Notes under the pieces: model-generated
What the model was told of the DNA's origin: nothing
What the model saw: the letters and a program-made list of their open reading frames with translations, nothing else
The model's database searches: none
Assembly: GCA_013420905.1 (NCBI GenBank)
Contig: JAAXNY010000016.1
Location: 124,001 to 188,000, forward strand
DNA: 64,000 nt
Source of the DNA: Collybia mongolica
Taxonomy: Eukaryota; Basidiomycota; Agaricomycetes; Agaricales; Clitocybaceae
Direction: 5' to 3'
Position numbers and translations under genes: made by a program
Shown here: one piece after another, positions 24,580 through 36,430 of the stretch
Numbering within the stretch: the first letter of the stretch is position 1
How the letters are laid out: each line of letters starts with the position of its first letter

Positions 24580-26716
24580 GATTGCAAGGATAGGAGCTCA
24601 AGCAGTTGGTATGGTCGAGGAGCGGAAAACCTGACGGGCGATTTTATAGAGTGACCATGTGGAGCTCAGGCTGAATGTGGTGTGGTTCTTAGCCAGGGCC
24701 TTTTCTGGCTGGCTTCGACTTCGATGTAGCTGCATTATAAATTCAGGCAACGTCAGTACTCGTCTCAGGACCGTTTTCCTACCAATAATCATCCCAAAAC
24801 GGGAGATTTCTCCCCAATTTGTAACGGCATGCCCTCAAGGCGTGCATCAAAAGAGTTGAAATCATTTCTCCAATGTATGGGGTTATCCCATCGGGGTTAG
24901 ACATAACATTTAACCATAGAGAAATCTTTCACCACAAAGTTATTCCGAAAGCGGGGGCAGGTTTGTTAAAGGCACCAGACACAAGCTACTAGCCAAACTT
25001 GCCTTGGACCTTTAAGCTATTGTCGTCTTCATCTTAAGCCTGATACCCGAATACGAGACGCACATCAGAAGCATCTAAGGTCATACTCGCCATAAGACTG
25101 TGGAAAGAACGGCATCGCAATCACTCCTCTATTGAGGGTTCCAAGCAAGCTGTTGAATGAGGCCTCTTATTTTATCATGGGAGGTGGGTTATCAGACAGG
25201 AATTTTTCCGGAGTTTCCAGGCAGCCCATCGGGTGTCCTTTCAGCTTCCAAGAGATCGGTAAATTTCTACTGACAAGTGGCACACCTTCATAAAATGCCA
25301 TCTACGCGTTTTTTTCTTCGTGAAGACGTTCGTCTTGGATGACGGAAGTTGCCGCGAACAGCGTTTTTCACGCCTGGCACGTGGAGATTTCGTTTCTGTC
25401 CGTCCTTTATCAACGGAATCAAATTTCACCGCTTAGTACAACTTTCGCCGTTGTGTGCGGTGAAAACGACAGGTTTGAGTTCTCTGAGAGCGAAAGCTGC
25501 TCAACCTCAATGTAATCATCAACGGACAGCCCGGCCAGCCAAACTTATTCAGTTGATCATCTGATACCGAGTGGATTGTCATCATGCATCACCTCCCATC
25601 GTTCTTCTTACGTTTGCATCTGACAAGATTTACATGTGTATTCGGGACCTTCAACGATACCAACGGAACTGTCTGGGTGTCAGAATTTTCTTGTCTGCCT
25701 TGAGAAAAAAAGGAGGAAGAAATTTCACTTTTATTCTCAGTTAATGGAGCAAGATATAGAGATCAAACATATGTGGAACTTTCAGGGCTGTGGGGAACCC
25801 TTACCTTCAGCCTTCCAACCCTCGAACCTCGAATAGAAATCATGTAGTGGTCGCAAAGCAACGCGGGATACCTCTAGTGCATAAAGGGTGATACCGGTTA
25901 CTGACCCTTGTCTTATTTTTTCACACCATCGCTCGCTAACTCCACAGCCATCTGCTTGGTAAGTTATGACCTTCCGTTTGGTAACTCCTATGCGCCGTTC
26001 CCAAAATAAATCTCTTCGAAATTTTGTTACAGTAATCCGCGGATGATTGCGAGTGTCGTGAGCTACAGGAAGCGTTTGTATATGTATACCCAAATCGAGA
26101 GCTTAAATGTTAAGCCTGTTTGTTGGACGGCGAAATTGGAGTGTGTGAGCTTCAGTATCCAGAGCCTGGAAAGATCTAAAATCAAAGTGGAAGTTTTCAG
26201 GGTTGATTAAGGGTCGATACCCTCGGCTCGCTTATCGAAAACAGAAGAAAGGCATGCACAAATTCAGAGAAGTTGCAGATCCCCAACCTCGAATTTAAGA
26301 GCTACATCTTGAGTTTGTTTAAAATTTCTGCGCCATCCTGTCACAGAAACTTTGACTTTCAAGCGAGACATTTGTCCGAGACGGAATTTCGCCGCTGCTC
26401 GCCTGATTGAGGGACACCATACTTGTCCAAGACTCCTACATGACAAGAGGACTAAAGGCATGATTACTCTCCATGCCTGTGGCGTTGTTATCTGTCCTTT
26501 GATTCTAAACTGACATGATAAGTATTATTGAGCATTTTATTCATTCAGGTGGCTCTTCCCTTCCGGAAAAATGTACACGACTGGGAGGCAAATGAAGTGG
26601 AGGCACATCAAGCAGCCAAATTCGATGGCCAAGATTAGTCCATAGTTCCAGAAACATTAGGATTATCTCAGATGTGGGTATACGTATTGACAAGTACGAG
26701 ATGGTATTAATTTTCG
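24580..26716. other. Spacer between the two membrane protein paralogues
   Basis: No exon chain with recognisable motifs. Frames such as 25782-26093 (minus) look accidental. Promoter of paralogue 1 and 3' end of paralogue 2 are expected here. Confidence 0.4.
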
Positions 26717-28374
26717 TTATATTGGGCTTCCCTTTGACTCAATATCGGTGTCCGTTTCACTCCCATCTCGAAGCGTTCGTCTCGATTTGGTCTCGTAATC
26801 AATGTTCCGCTCATGTCCAAGTTCTGCCTGTGTGAAAGTTTCCATCTACAAACAGGGTTCAGTGTCGTCCGCCACGAGCAGCGGCAAAAATATATTTCAC
26901 CTGGACATGAACGCCTGCCTGGGGTCCGCCCTTGAACGAGGCGATGGCATTGATCCCCCGCGTACCACTAACTTGACCGCTGCGGAAATTGACGTTACCG
27001 CCTTGGGACGTTGATCCGCCGCTATAGTTATCGGGGGTTTAACGATGACCCCCGGTAGAGCCCAACAGAAACGGACGTACTAGACTTCGGGACCTTGATT
27101 GGTGAAATTTGTCAGTCGCCGGACAGCTCGACATGCTACAATCTGCGAGGAGAAGAACGGACGGTCTTTAATCCACTCGCCATAGTAATGAAGAATCGAC
27201 TTACGGTAGACGCGACGGCGGCGGGGACATTGAAGATAACGCTCATGATCTGGTTTAAGTCCAGGACCATGAACACTGTTGCTAGGAGGTTAGCCAAGAA
27301 TCTAAGAAACGGCAGATGTCAACTATAGCACGGTCACGGTGCCGCGATTTCTTGCGTACGCGATGATGAAGAAGATCAAGCCGTCTTCGAAAATCATTTT
27401 CGCAATTCGGCTCGCTCCGAAGCCTTGATTTTTTGAGTTAATTCCGAGGAGCTTGTAAGCATTGAGGAGGAGGACAAGTAGGTCGAAACACATGGAATAA
27501 ATGAATGTGGCGGCGAGAACTCTGTTGTTCGTTGATGTTATCATGCAACCGACATCTGGAACCCAAACAGCAGATAGGAGAACGCCTAGTCAATTTGCAT
27601 TGATTAATGCTATACCGGAGTAGAAAACCTCCGAGGCGCACCTTGAAGAATCAAAGACCAATGTCCCAGAATGATCAGGACAAGCATGACGATGATGTAC
27701 CGATTTTGTGACCAGACTGCCATCCTGGAAGGTGTCATTCAGGCCGTGCTCAAAATTTTTCGGGGCATGCATTTACGTACGTCCTGATGGAAAGGTTTAT
27801 GCTTGCAAGCCCCACCGCAGCATTTCCGGCAAGCTTGGGAAAATGCCGTCAATCAACATGTGGTGAAGACAGGAGTAAAGAAGTCGTACTTGATTAAAAG
27901 TATACAACGCCTGGCAATTGATTTCTCTGGCAATTATATTAGATTCAAGAGCATTTGCGGGGAACGATGGAGGAAACGTACGAGGTGGTATCAAGGGCGA
28001 CAGCACTAGAAATTTGGGTATGGTCAGAGGCGGTAGTAAATTAGGACATATGAGGCATTTACATTCCAACCATCGCGAAGAGCAAAAGATATCGTCCCGC
28101 AAAGTAAAAGATCTATGGCGCTTCCTGAGTACCTTACGCAGCCATGAAAGAGGGGGGCAGAATTACCATCGGCCATCTGAACCTTTTTTTCCCAGAGACA
28201 AAATCCCAGTCGAAGTCGAGGGAGATGAACCACTCATAGCTACTAGCTGTCAGTTTATTAGTCGAGATCGGAGGAGAGAACCACGAACGCGTAAAGGCCA
28301 AGAAGCGCATGCATAAACTTAGTGAACACGTCCGCATCTTTCTGCAGCTCTTCAAGAGATTTCCAGTCCGGCAT
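26717..28374 (-). CDS. Multi-pass membrane protein of a basidiomycete family, paralogue 2
   Basis: Same family and exon plan as the gene at 22844-24579, in the same orientation. The start MPDWKSLEELQKDADVFTKF is followed by YEWFISLDFDWDFVSGKKRF, YFAGRYLLLFAMVGM, TTSEINCQALYTFNQ (formed across an intron of about 50 bases), LAGNAAVGLASINLSIRT, MAVWSQNRYIIVMLVLIILG, VPDVGCMITSTNNRVLAATF, FEDGLIFFIIA, FLANLLATVFMVLDLNQIMS and VACRAVRRLT. A glycine/serine-rich loop and a charged tail rich in Glu and Asp end it, with TAA at 26717-26719. About seven membrane segments are seen and the tail is probably cytoplasmic. The two tails differ strongly while the membrane core is conserved, as expected if the tails contact different partners; that is inference. 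Confidence 0.72.
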
Positions 28375-29385
28375 ACTTGTCGAACGGCACGAGTATGACT
28401 TTTGGGGTGTGGCGGGGTGAAGGAGAGACCTGGACGATTCCCGAGGACTGGGAATCGACTGGTCGAGTAACAACCGCTTATAAGTTAAAATCAAGGAAAA
28501 GAAGCGGGCGTGGTAACGTACCTTGGGAGTAACGATCTAGACGAGGCAAAACACTAATTGCCACGGGAAATCTTCTAGAGTTATATGCTCAGGCCTCATA
28601 TGAGGGATAAGGGAACATGCCAAATTCCAATCAGGATTAACGGAGGCAGAAGCATCATACCCATGGAGATAGCTTTGAAATATTATAATTAGATGGGCAG
28701 CTGGTAAAGTTGCACTGGCACGGCGTTTTCCAACCTGAGTGCCTGAACTTTGCGTACTAACCCGAATTCGGCCTTTGGTTTGTGTAGGAGAGGCGGGGAG
28801 GTCAGCTATGCTGAGCTCGAGGTATATTGCGCCTGTAACGAGAGTTCGCATGCCGAATTTCACCTCGTCCGAGAACCACGCCGACACGTGCTGACTGAAC
28901 ATCCGGTGAGGGCGGGCTACATGTATTGCTCCACTTGACATTTCAGCGCTCGGTGGACAGGACAGGAAGAAGCACATTGAATGGCCAACCCATCCATCCA
29001 CTGACATGATCCCAGAGCCGGGACCGGGTACAAAGCACTCATGATTCTTCGGTCTTCTTTGATAAAATTTAGACACCGAAGTTCACCGATTGCTAATAAA
29101 AGCTGAGAGATAACGAACTAGAGGCCGGTAATAGCGTAGTTAGCAAAGCCTTGACGTGTGAGCATACCTGGGAATACTACTCGACGAGGAGATATATCAT
29201 ATACGCACTTGAGGCCTTGAGGGCTCACTGGACTTGGGCTAGCCCACAAGCGGGTTCCCATGTTACGAGCGCCAAGCATTGAGGAAAAGAGAAGGCAATT
29301 AGAGGATCCACCTAAGCGATGACGCTAAGATATATTGGTGGCTTGACGAGACGACTATTTCAGCTTTCAAAATCTCCCACAAAAA
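28375..29385. other. Spacer left of the TIR transposon
   Basis: A minus-strand open frame at 28537-29076 could encode up to 179 residues, but only from a non-ATG start, and it has no motif I recognise. It may be chance. The rest shows nothing assignable up to the target duplication at 29386. Confidence 0.35.
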
Positions 29386-29391
29386 GGCGAT

Positions 29392-29422
29392 TACCGTTGC
29401 CCTCCAGGACCATGGTCTATTT
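29392..29422 (+). repeat. Left terminal inverted repeat
   Basis: 31 bases identical to the reverse complement of 36290-36320; the 32nd base differs. It contains the internal palindrome GACCATGGTC. Confidence 0.95.
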
Positions 29423-30660
29423 CGTGTTTTTCAATTTGATTCCATTAATTGGGGTCCACGGCTTGGCGTGACGTGACCGTCTCTGAGTTATTTATTAAAT
29501 TACTGCTATGATATACGCACTTAGCTATGTAGCCTGCTCCACCTGGGCTAGGGTCGGTTTTTCACAATCCACTTACAACTCACATGTCGTCGACCATTCA
29601 TCACAAAATTCCCCGTGCAAATATTCAAAGCAGCCCCAGTAAAGGTATGTAACACATTGAACATTGAGTATCAGGTGTTGAATGTTGGGCCAGCAACAAA
29701 CAAAGAGACTGTTTGTTTTGCTGCAGATCCACCTAACCCACTGCCAAAGAAAAATGATGGCACATCATTCTGGATGCCATTCATCAGAACCAGTATGCTT
29801 TGCAGGTGAGGATACTTAATGAAAAAGTTTTCCACTTCTGACCTTTCATATTGCCAGCACACACAATGACAAGATCAGGTGAATATGGGCTTGCATGGAA
29901 AGTGATGTATCAGCTATTACTTGAATATCTTTCCACTGGTCCAGTAGCATTGGAGGAGAAGATAAGGCTTATCTTATCATACCTTTGTACAATCACATGA
30001 CCAAATCTGTCATGAATTTTGGGACTCTGGTCACATGAAAGGACAAGATTTGGATGCAGAATTGTGGGAAACTTGAGATCCTCATTACTGACTTGCTGTA
30101 TTCAACTTGAAGCCACTACACACAGGTTATGTGTCTCTTTTTTGACATTGCACTAAAGTGCATGCAAATTTGTGTCACCTCAGTTGAGTTTAGTACTTGT
30201 ACCATTGATAATGGGTCTTCAAATGATTGCACATTGCACATACTGTCTGCCCAGTAGTGAGTCTTTGGTTCACAAAAGACACCACCAGTATGCCTTCAAT
30301 ATATATCTAGCAAGTAAGTACACCAATTTTCTAATGAATACAATTGTTGTCCAAAAGACCATGGCTGTACCTGAGTTGCCCAAAGGCCCAAACTTCGTGT
30401 ATCATGAGTTTCTCAATTTGTGTCTAATCCAACCAGGCAAGAGCATGATCATTGTGTAGTCTCAGTCTTCCCTACCCTTGCTTCAAGTTCTGCACCCAGG
30501 ATCCTTCTTAACTGGCTTACTTAATGACAAATTGGCCTGGAAACTCACTATGTTACAATCAACCTGCAATCAACCCCCCAGGACTATGGTCTGCTAGCGC
30601 ACTTCTTTCTGGCCTATTGGGGCTATACTGCACCATGTTACACCACCATTCTTTCCTAGA

Positions 30661-32693
30661 ATGCCAACCTGCCCCAACTGTAGTGTTGCATTCCCACTGA
30701 TGGAGTCTAGTGACAGTGTCTGTAAGAAGTGTGTGATGCTTGATGGGAAGTCTGCAGTCAAGAAAGTTGTGATCAAAGTAAGTGAAAACATGCTTCTTTA
30801 TCATCTGTAGTCATAGAAGTGACCTATTATTTTTCAAGGCAAAAGGACAATGTAAGGGTTGTTCTCTTGTGTACACAAACCTTAAGGATCTGCTCTGCAA
30901 CAGATGCTGTACTTTTTTGGGTAGGCACTTAATTGATGCATATATATATATATATATATTGATGAGCTAATGTCTATTTTCTGTTATAGTTGACTCTGAT
31001 GCAGTCCCTTCAAGCATAGTACAACTCAAAGGTGCCATAACTCAGCTAGCCAAGTTCCAAAAAAGTGATTTTTCCACTGAAATTCTTTGCACAACCAATA
31101 CATAGGTGCGAGGTCTGTTTTAATCCTAAATGTGTGATCAGCTCACTATCTATTTTTAGGCAAAATGTTGATATCTTTGCTCATGAAAGTGCAACCAAAG
31201 CCAAGCATCTGCCTAAACAAAGCATTCAAAACAGAACAGTTGGAGACCTCCTCAAGCAATTTTGGGAGTTGGAATACATATCTGCATCAGCTGCAGCCAC
31301 TAAATTTATGGAGATCCGGCTGGTATGTGAAGAGGCCAAGCTGGTGAGTTGAGAACTGACTGCATCACATTTTACCACCAATTTACACTATTCCAAGTAT
31401 CCTAGTACATCAGGAATGATAACTGGGGATATCTGTAACAGTATTTTTTTGTCTGTTCCTGCTCCTTCATCAAAACAGAAACTGCTGAGTGTAACACCAA
31501 ATCCACAGGATTCAGGAGTTTGAAACCTGAGAAAAAGTGCATGGCCACCCAATATTGCTGCTCACCCAAAGTTTGCTTGAGATTCCAAGATGGTAGCTTG
31601 TTCTTTTACATAGCAGATTGCTAAACTTGATGGGCCTATCGTCACATTTAAAGCTTACACTGTTATTGAGACAATCCTCATTGCAGAAGACTGGTTGGAG
31701 GGTTGGGGAATGTCACAACAAAAAGAGTTCTTTGGTGATACTGGCTATATTGGATGTGGATCTGCAAAGCATGTAATTTATGTAAGTCCCATTGTGCTGA
31801 GGCCAGTCTTCTAATCAGACTTTCATGTAGGCACAATTTGGTGGCAAAGAATATGCACTTGGTCAAACTTTCCAAGGGGATATGTCCAATAATGATAACA
31901 CTGCAATGTTAAAGGCTGAGTTTGAAAACCTTGAGCAAGGTGAAGCATTCCACAGAAATTTTGAAGAACTTGCTCTTGAATATAGTACCTCCCTTCCATG
32001 TCTCTTTATCCCTTCCCACCTATAAGATTAATGATTATTGATGCATCACTGGCAGGATTCTGCTTCAATCTAGGTGGTACCATTCTTGGCAGATTTGAAA
32101 ATGCCAATGCTGGAAGTCTTTTGGACCTGGATTCCCTGCTGTGTCATCTCACTCATTTCAATTTCATTGCTACTTGTTTGTTGCTATGTAGTCAGATTGA
32201 TGCACTAGTCCAGAAATTTACAGGAAACCATGATGAGGGTGGGGCCCCTGGAATAGGCGACTATCTTACTGTCATGTTACATGCCTTTACTCATTATGTT
32301 GGGGTGTTTTCTCATGGGAACCTCTTACTTTGTGATCTACAAGGTGTGAGAAGGAACCTTACCTATATGTAATATATCTTAGTATATTGTTTAGGCATGC
32401 ATGGTAAATCTGGAACAATGTGTTTGATTGATCTGCAGTCCCACTTGTGAGTCGTTTTCATAAATCCAGTTACCAGGGGTATTACTCATGTTTAATTTAG
32501 CTCTGAACCTCATTCCATGCAGTGCCAGTATTGGGATTGTGGGCCCAAGGCAATCCAGACTTTTCTGGACCATCACAGCAAATCATGTCAAAAAAATTCT
32601 GTATGCACTGCACTTTCCCTGGAAACAGTAGAGTTTCTTGACAACAATGATTTGGAACCCAAATCCCTTTCTGCCAAAAGCAAGTACAAGTGA
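30661..32693 (+). CDS. Alpha-type (MHCK/eEF2K-like) protein kinase carried by the transposon
   Basis: Alpha-kinases are serine/threonine kinases unrelated in sequence to ordinary kinases. The likely start MPTCPNCSVAFPL opens a first zinc finger (CPNC and CKKC); the next exon (30839-30920) adds a second one (CKGC and CNRC). The kinase core follows in separate exons: YAQFGGKEYALGQ, then NLGGTILGRFENA, ALVQKFTGNHDEGG, the HAFTHY-to-LLLCDLQG helix and motif, GMHGKSGTMCLIDLQSH, and GPKAIQTFLDHH. The tail ends KSKYK with TGA at 32691-32693. Cys and His residues in the last exons fit the structural zinc module of the family. One junction (about 31105-31160) does not splice cleanly in my reading, so an intact product is likely but unproven. 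Exons 5' of 30661, back to an ATG at 29584, could also belong. It lies wholly inside the transposon and points towards the transposase gene. Confidence 0.8.
30940..30959. repeat. (AT)n microsatellite in a kinase-gene intron
   Basis: About ten AT dinucleotides directly after an intron donor at 30921. A shorter (AC)7 run lies at 33363-33376. Confidence 0.8.
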
Positions 32694-34546
32694 AATACAG
32701 GTTTGGCTGCCAATGAAGGGGCCAATGCAAACAGGTGTGGGATTTCCCAGGTACCTATTTTTACCAGGCTAAATTTGATGCAATATTTCATGTAGGGTGG
32801 GACAACTCAATGATGGGGTAGTGCAGATACAATTTGATTAGATGAACCCATCCCTGTTTGGGTATCACTGTAACTGATGTAAATCAGGATACCTATGCCC
32901 CAAAAGCCATGTGCTTCCACCCTTCCCAGAGCCTTTGGGCTGTTAAATGAATGGAAATCTACCTCTGTAAATCAATTGTATGAGCCTTTGAGAGGTTTTG
33001 TGATACAGAAGTTATACCCAATGATGTATCCAGCTCACCAGCCACATGCCTGAGCCATGGGTGGCCCATGACTCTCACATAGATGTGGGATGCCAGTGAG
33101 AGCCCAGAGCATGTGCTGGATGACTCTATATTGCCTTATCAGTTGAATTGGGTAATGCAGCAGAATGTCAGGTGGATAAATTTTCATGTGCAAGATATAA
33201 GTATGGGACTAGGCAAATACTAAGGGCATCATTGTAGTGAACATAACCCACACATTGTCCATGGTAAGGTTAACTATATTCAGTGAGTCATACACAGCAT
33301 GGGCATGTTGAAAGAGGGCTCCTGGGCTATAAGCATGCTGATGCTATGAAATGTAATCTCTTACACACACACACACCAAATCTAACAATCAACACACAAA
33401 CAGTAGGAATCGCCTGATTTGAGTTCAGGTTTGAGTGCATGAAAGCACTAAGTTTTTAATAGTGCTAGTCAAGGCCTTTCTCACTGACCTCTTGACAGGT
33501 TTGATTTGGACAAAGTCTTAACACTTGTGTTAAGACCTTAGGTATATTTTTATAATATCTTTCAATCCAATAGACTGAGTACCAAGTGTACATTCAATTA
33601 TTAATGATCCCAAATGGATCAATAAGTCTAAGTGACTTTTAAAACAAAAGTGCCAAGTGCACCAAAGGCCAAGTGCCTAATAATTCCAATGGACAATATG
33701 AGTACTAAGTTCCAAATGAACTGAACTCTTCAATTCTGTGATCTCCTTAGCCAAATGCTTCAAGACAATTCTAATCAAGACAATTGAAGCAATCTGATCC
33801 TTAATTTGTGTGTGCAATAGTGTTTCAACAAATATGATTTGTACATATATCCTATAATAACACAAAGTGGGGGCAAGATTCCTGACCTCTGCACTACCTA
33901 TCTACAGTCTATTTATAGTGTACAAAATTAATATTATAAAGAATCATAATTTTATGCAGAACAAGGCCCTTCTGCACCAAGGGCTTGTGTTTTAATGCTG
34001 ACTCGTCCTCTACAACTTGGTGCACATGCCATACATGCTAATTATGTCATTACTTATTACTTGGCCAATATCAAGAGAGCTGGCTAAACTCTTATCAACA
34101 CTCGGCAGCACGCTTAGTTATTTTTAAAATAGTGTGGTACTGTCTTTTACTTCTCCTGATCATTCCAGTTGTTATTTACAGTGTCCCATCTTTCCAGTAG
34201 TTAACACCAAGCGCCCCTGATTAGACTCTGGCCTCAGGTTGTGTGAGTCCTGAATTTACAATTACTTCTCCTATTAATGATAATCCCCAGACTAATGATA
34301 TCATACTACAATGGTTACTTATGGTTTAAGATACCGAGGTTGTAACCAGGCATGGTGAATAGAACTAATAATAGTCTGTACTCATAGTCCTCTGTACTGA
34401 TAGTGTATTCATCATTAGACTAGTTCACTCTGATTTGCCATCTCAGAGCTTGACTCTAATCCTCTATTACTGTTTACTTGGTTATTAGAAATAATACTAA
34501 TAGCCTTACTTGTTGACTTTACAAGTGCAAACAATTTTGGGCCCTA
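32694..34546. other. Transposon interior between kinase and transposase genes
   Basis: AT-rich sequence with an (AC)7 run at 33363. I find no exon chain on either strand. It must hold the 3' ends of both convergent genes. Confidence 0.4.
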
Positions 34547-35505
34547 TCAACATGATGCAAATTCTGGAGTGGTAAATGCAATAACCTCCAGGCCACCAAG
34601 CTCTTCCTTCATATGATGGATTACACTCATATTGTTGATTGGTAAAAGGCAGTTCTTTCCTCCCCACTCTTCCAGCTAAAGGCATGATTGTGAGACATAT
34701 GTACCTGAGGGGCCTGGCTTCTCTTTATCCTTCCACATCTTACATTCATTGCAAAAATCTATGAATGTGTTGAGTTCTTGCTGGAGGAGCTTAGGCCACA
34801 GCCATTGGCATAATTCACTAAATAATGATCATATGTATTAGTTATAACCTGAAGCAGTGTGGACTCACTATTGATCTGGGTTGTTTGAATTGTAGACACC
34901 ATCTTCAATACCCTTGTTGAAGCATAACACTGCACTATCCCCAAGATCAAGGCATAGGCGGAGCCAAGATTGTTCAATAGAAATGTTGTGAACAGATTGA
35001 AGGTAGACATGTGGGGGTAAGTCAACAATGTCAATATCATTGCGAAATGTGAGCCTAAAACAGTTCTTAGCTTCATGAAACACTGAAGCAAAAAATCATT
35101 AACTGAAGCGCTGTACTGATGCCAAACAGTTGGGTAGTCTCTGAACTGCAATCCATTGTTGATTGTAGGGGTATGCCTAAGAAGGTGTTTTAGTGCTTCT
35201 ACAAAAGCATTGGAGATGGAAAACTACCTCCAAACTCTTTGACAAGACATAGGAACAGATATGTAATGACAACTCCCATTCTGTTACTCAGGACTACCCA
35301 AGCATGGAGCCACTGTCCCATTGCATCATCTACCATTGCCCAGATAAGAAAACCAATACTGTATAGTTTATCATGCCCATTGCTGGACCATCGCTGATGT
35401 ATCCCAAGTGGATACTTCTTGACACAAAATATATGCTTAGATGTTGGATCACACATGGCAAATGCATCACCATCATGGGTATGCATAACATCAGAAACAA
35501 AATTT
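34547..35505 (-). pseudogene. Integrase-type DDE transposase of the element, degenerate
   Basis: Minus-strand exons give, in order, DVMHTHDGDAFAM, then HQRWSSNGHDKLYSIGF with a candidate first Asp, VDDAMGQWLHAWVV, SNRMGVVITYLFLCLV and, across an intron of 51 bases (35177-35227), GGIPLQSTMDCSSETTQLFG with the second Asp. HVYLQSVHNISIEQSWLRL follows with a candidate Glu, then FNKGIEDGVYNSNNPDQY. A second 51-base intron (34818-34868) leads to ELCQWLWPKLLQQELNTFID and KPGPSG, and EEWGGKNCLLP ends near TGA at 34547-34549. About 55 residues separate the two Asp. The arrangement matches integrase-core proteins common in agaricomycete genomes, recalled from memory. The frame breaks at about 35080-35105 and around 34690-34715, and further N-terminal exons are not found. 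So this copy is probably inactive and the element would need a transposase in trans. Confidence 0.65.
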
Positions 35506-36289
35506 CTAGAACACTGTGTCTAATTAAAGTAGGAATGAACAGGAAAAAAAAATTACCATGGAAGGTGAACCCCCCAGTGATAGATATGCAACCTTGCTCT
35601 GTATAGTTCTTACCCCTGATTACTAACAAACCTCATTGCAATTCCATGATCAGCTTGCAATGATTTTGAGATCCTTGTGTTATTTATAAGCTTTTCATGG
35701 TGATATTTTTTAGTGCACTGTGTAGTGTCAGGTTGTCTGCATCAGCTATACAAGGATCAGCAACTGGAACCCACAAAAGAAATCTGGATCACATATGCCT
35801 CCATGTTGATTCTTCCCTGTGGGATTATGATTATGGGATGAGCTTGCCATAGGTGGTGGGGTTGAAAAATGGTGATAATATGCTCCACAGTGCAGCCACT
35901 AGTACTTGAAAAACACATGTATCACTGTACAGCATCAGACAAATGCACATTGAATCAGGGTGTCATCTGCAGTTAACACCTTTCAAGTGCCAGCCAAGAT
36001 TCACCAGAATCACTACTTTGGAATTGAATCGACTAAAAAAAAAACTACCTCCCCCCACTGTGGTTCATCTGGCTGTGCACAATCCATGTGACTACATCTA
36101 AAGAACCGTTCGGGCATTCCCAAACATGTACACCAATTCTGCACCTGTCATCTCCGGGAACAATGATAATGTACACACTTATTAATCCCTATAAAGATAA
36201 GGGTAAACTTAGTTGCTAATTGTCATGTCAGGTTGTCACAGAGTGCCAGGACCCCAGCTAACACCTATGATTTATAATTGTTTTTATTA
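35506..36289. other. Right part of the transposon, probable 5' region of the transposase gene
   Basis: Upstream exons of the minus-strand transposase should lie here but I could not join any with confidence. Sequence next to the right TIR is AT-rich. Confidence 0.35.
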
Positions 36290-36320
36290 AAATAGACCAT
36301 GGTCCTGGAGGGCAACGGTA
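36290..36320 (-). repeat. Right terminal inverted repeat
   Basis: 31 bases, perfect reverse complement of the left TIR, followed at once by GGCGAT (36321-36326), which repeats the six bases before the left TIR. Confidence 0.95.
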
Positions 36321-36430
36321 GGCGATGATAAACCGCATCACTAATTTGGACTAGCGCAACAGGGTGCGACTCGGGACAGTTTCAAATTTTTACCCTTCAA
36401 AATTACGACAGTCCGGGAACATACATTTGA

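Larger units (their letters stand above)
29392..36320. mobile_element. 6.9-kb DNA transposon with 31-bp TIRs, 6-bp target duplication, alpha-kinase cargo and a DDE integrase-type gene
   Basis: The ends are perfect inverted repeats of 31 bases (29392-29422 and 36290-36320), starting TACCGTTGCCCTCCAGGACC on each side. Both are flanked directly by GGCGAT (29386-29391 and 36321-36326), a 6-bp target duplication. Inside, composition is clearly more AT-rich than in the flanks. The plus strand has an alpha-kinase gene (30661-32693); the minus strand has a degenerate gene for an integrase-type transposase (34547-35505). A short exon-like piece with ATG at 29584 and a good GT donor lies between the left end and the kinase gene and might be a 5' exon or a remnant. 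Neat ends and target duplication indicate insertion by transposition, not chance clustering. A 6-bp target duplication fits some integrase-type elements; I do not assign a named superfamily. Confidence 0.88.

Noticed and set aside
28537..29076. Minus-strand frame of 179 codons beside the transposon
   Set aside because: It needs a non-ATG start, shows no family motif, and I found no splice partners; kept only as a remark.
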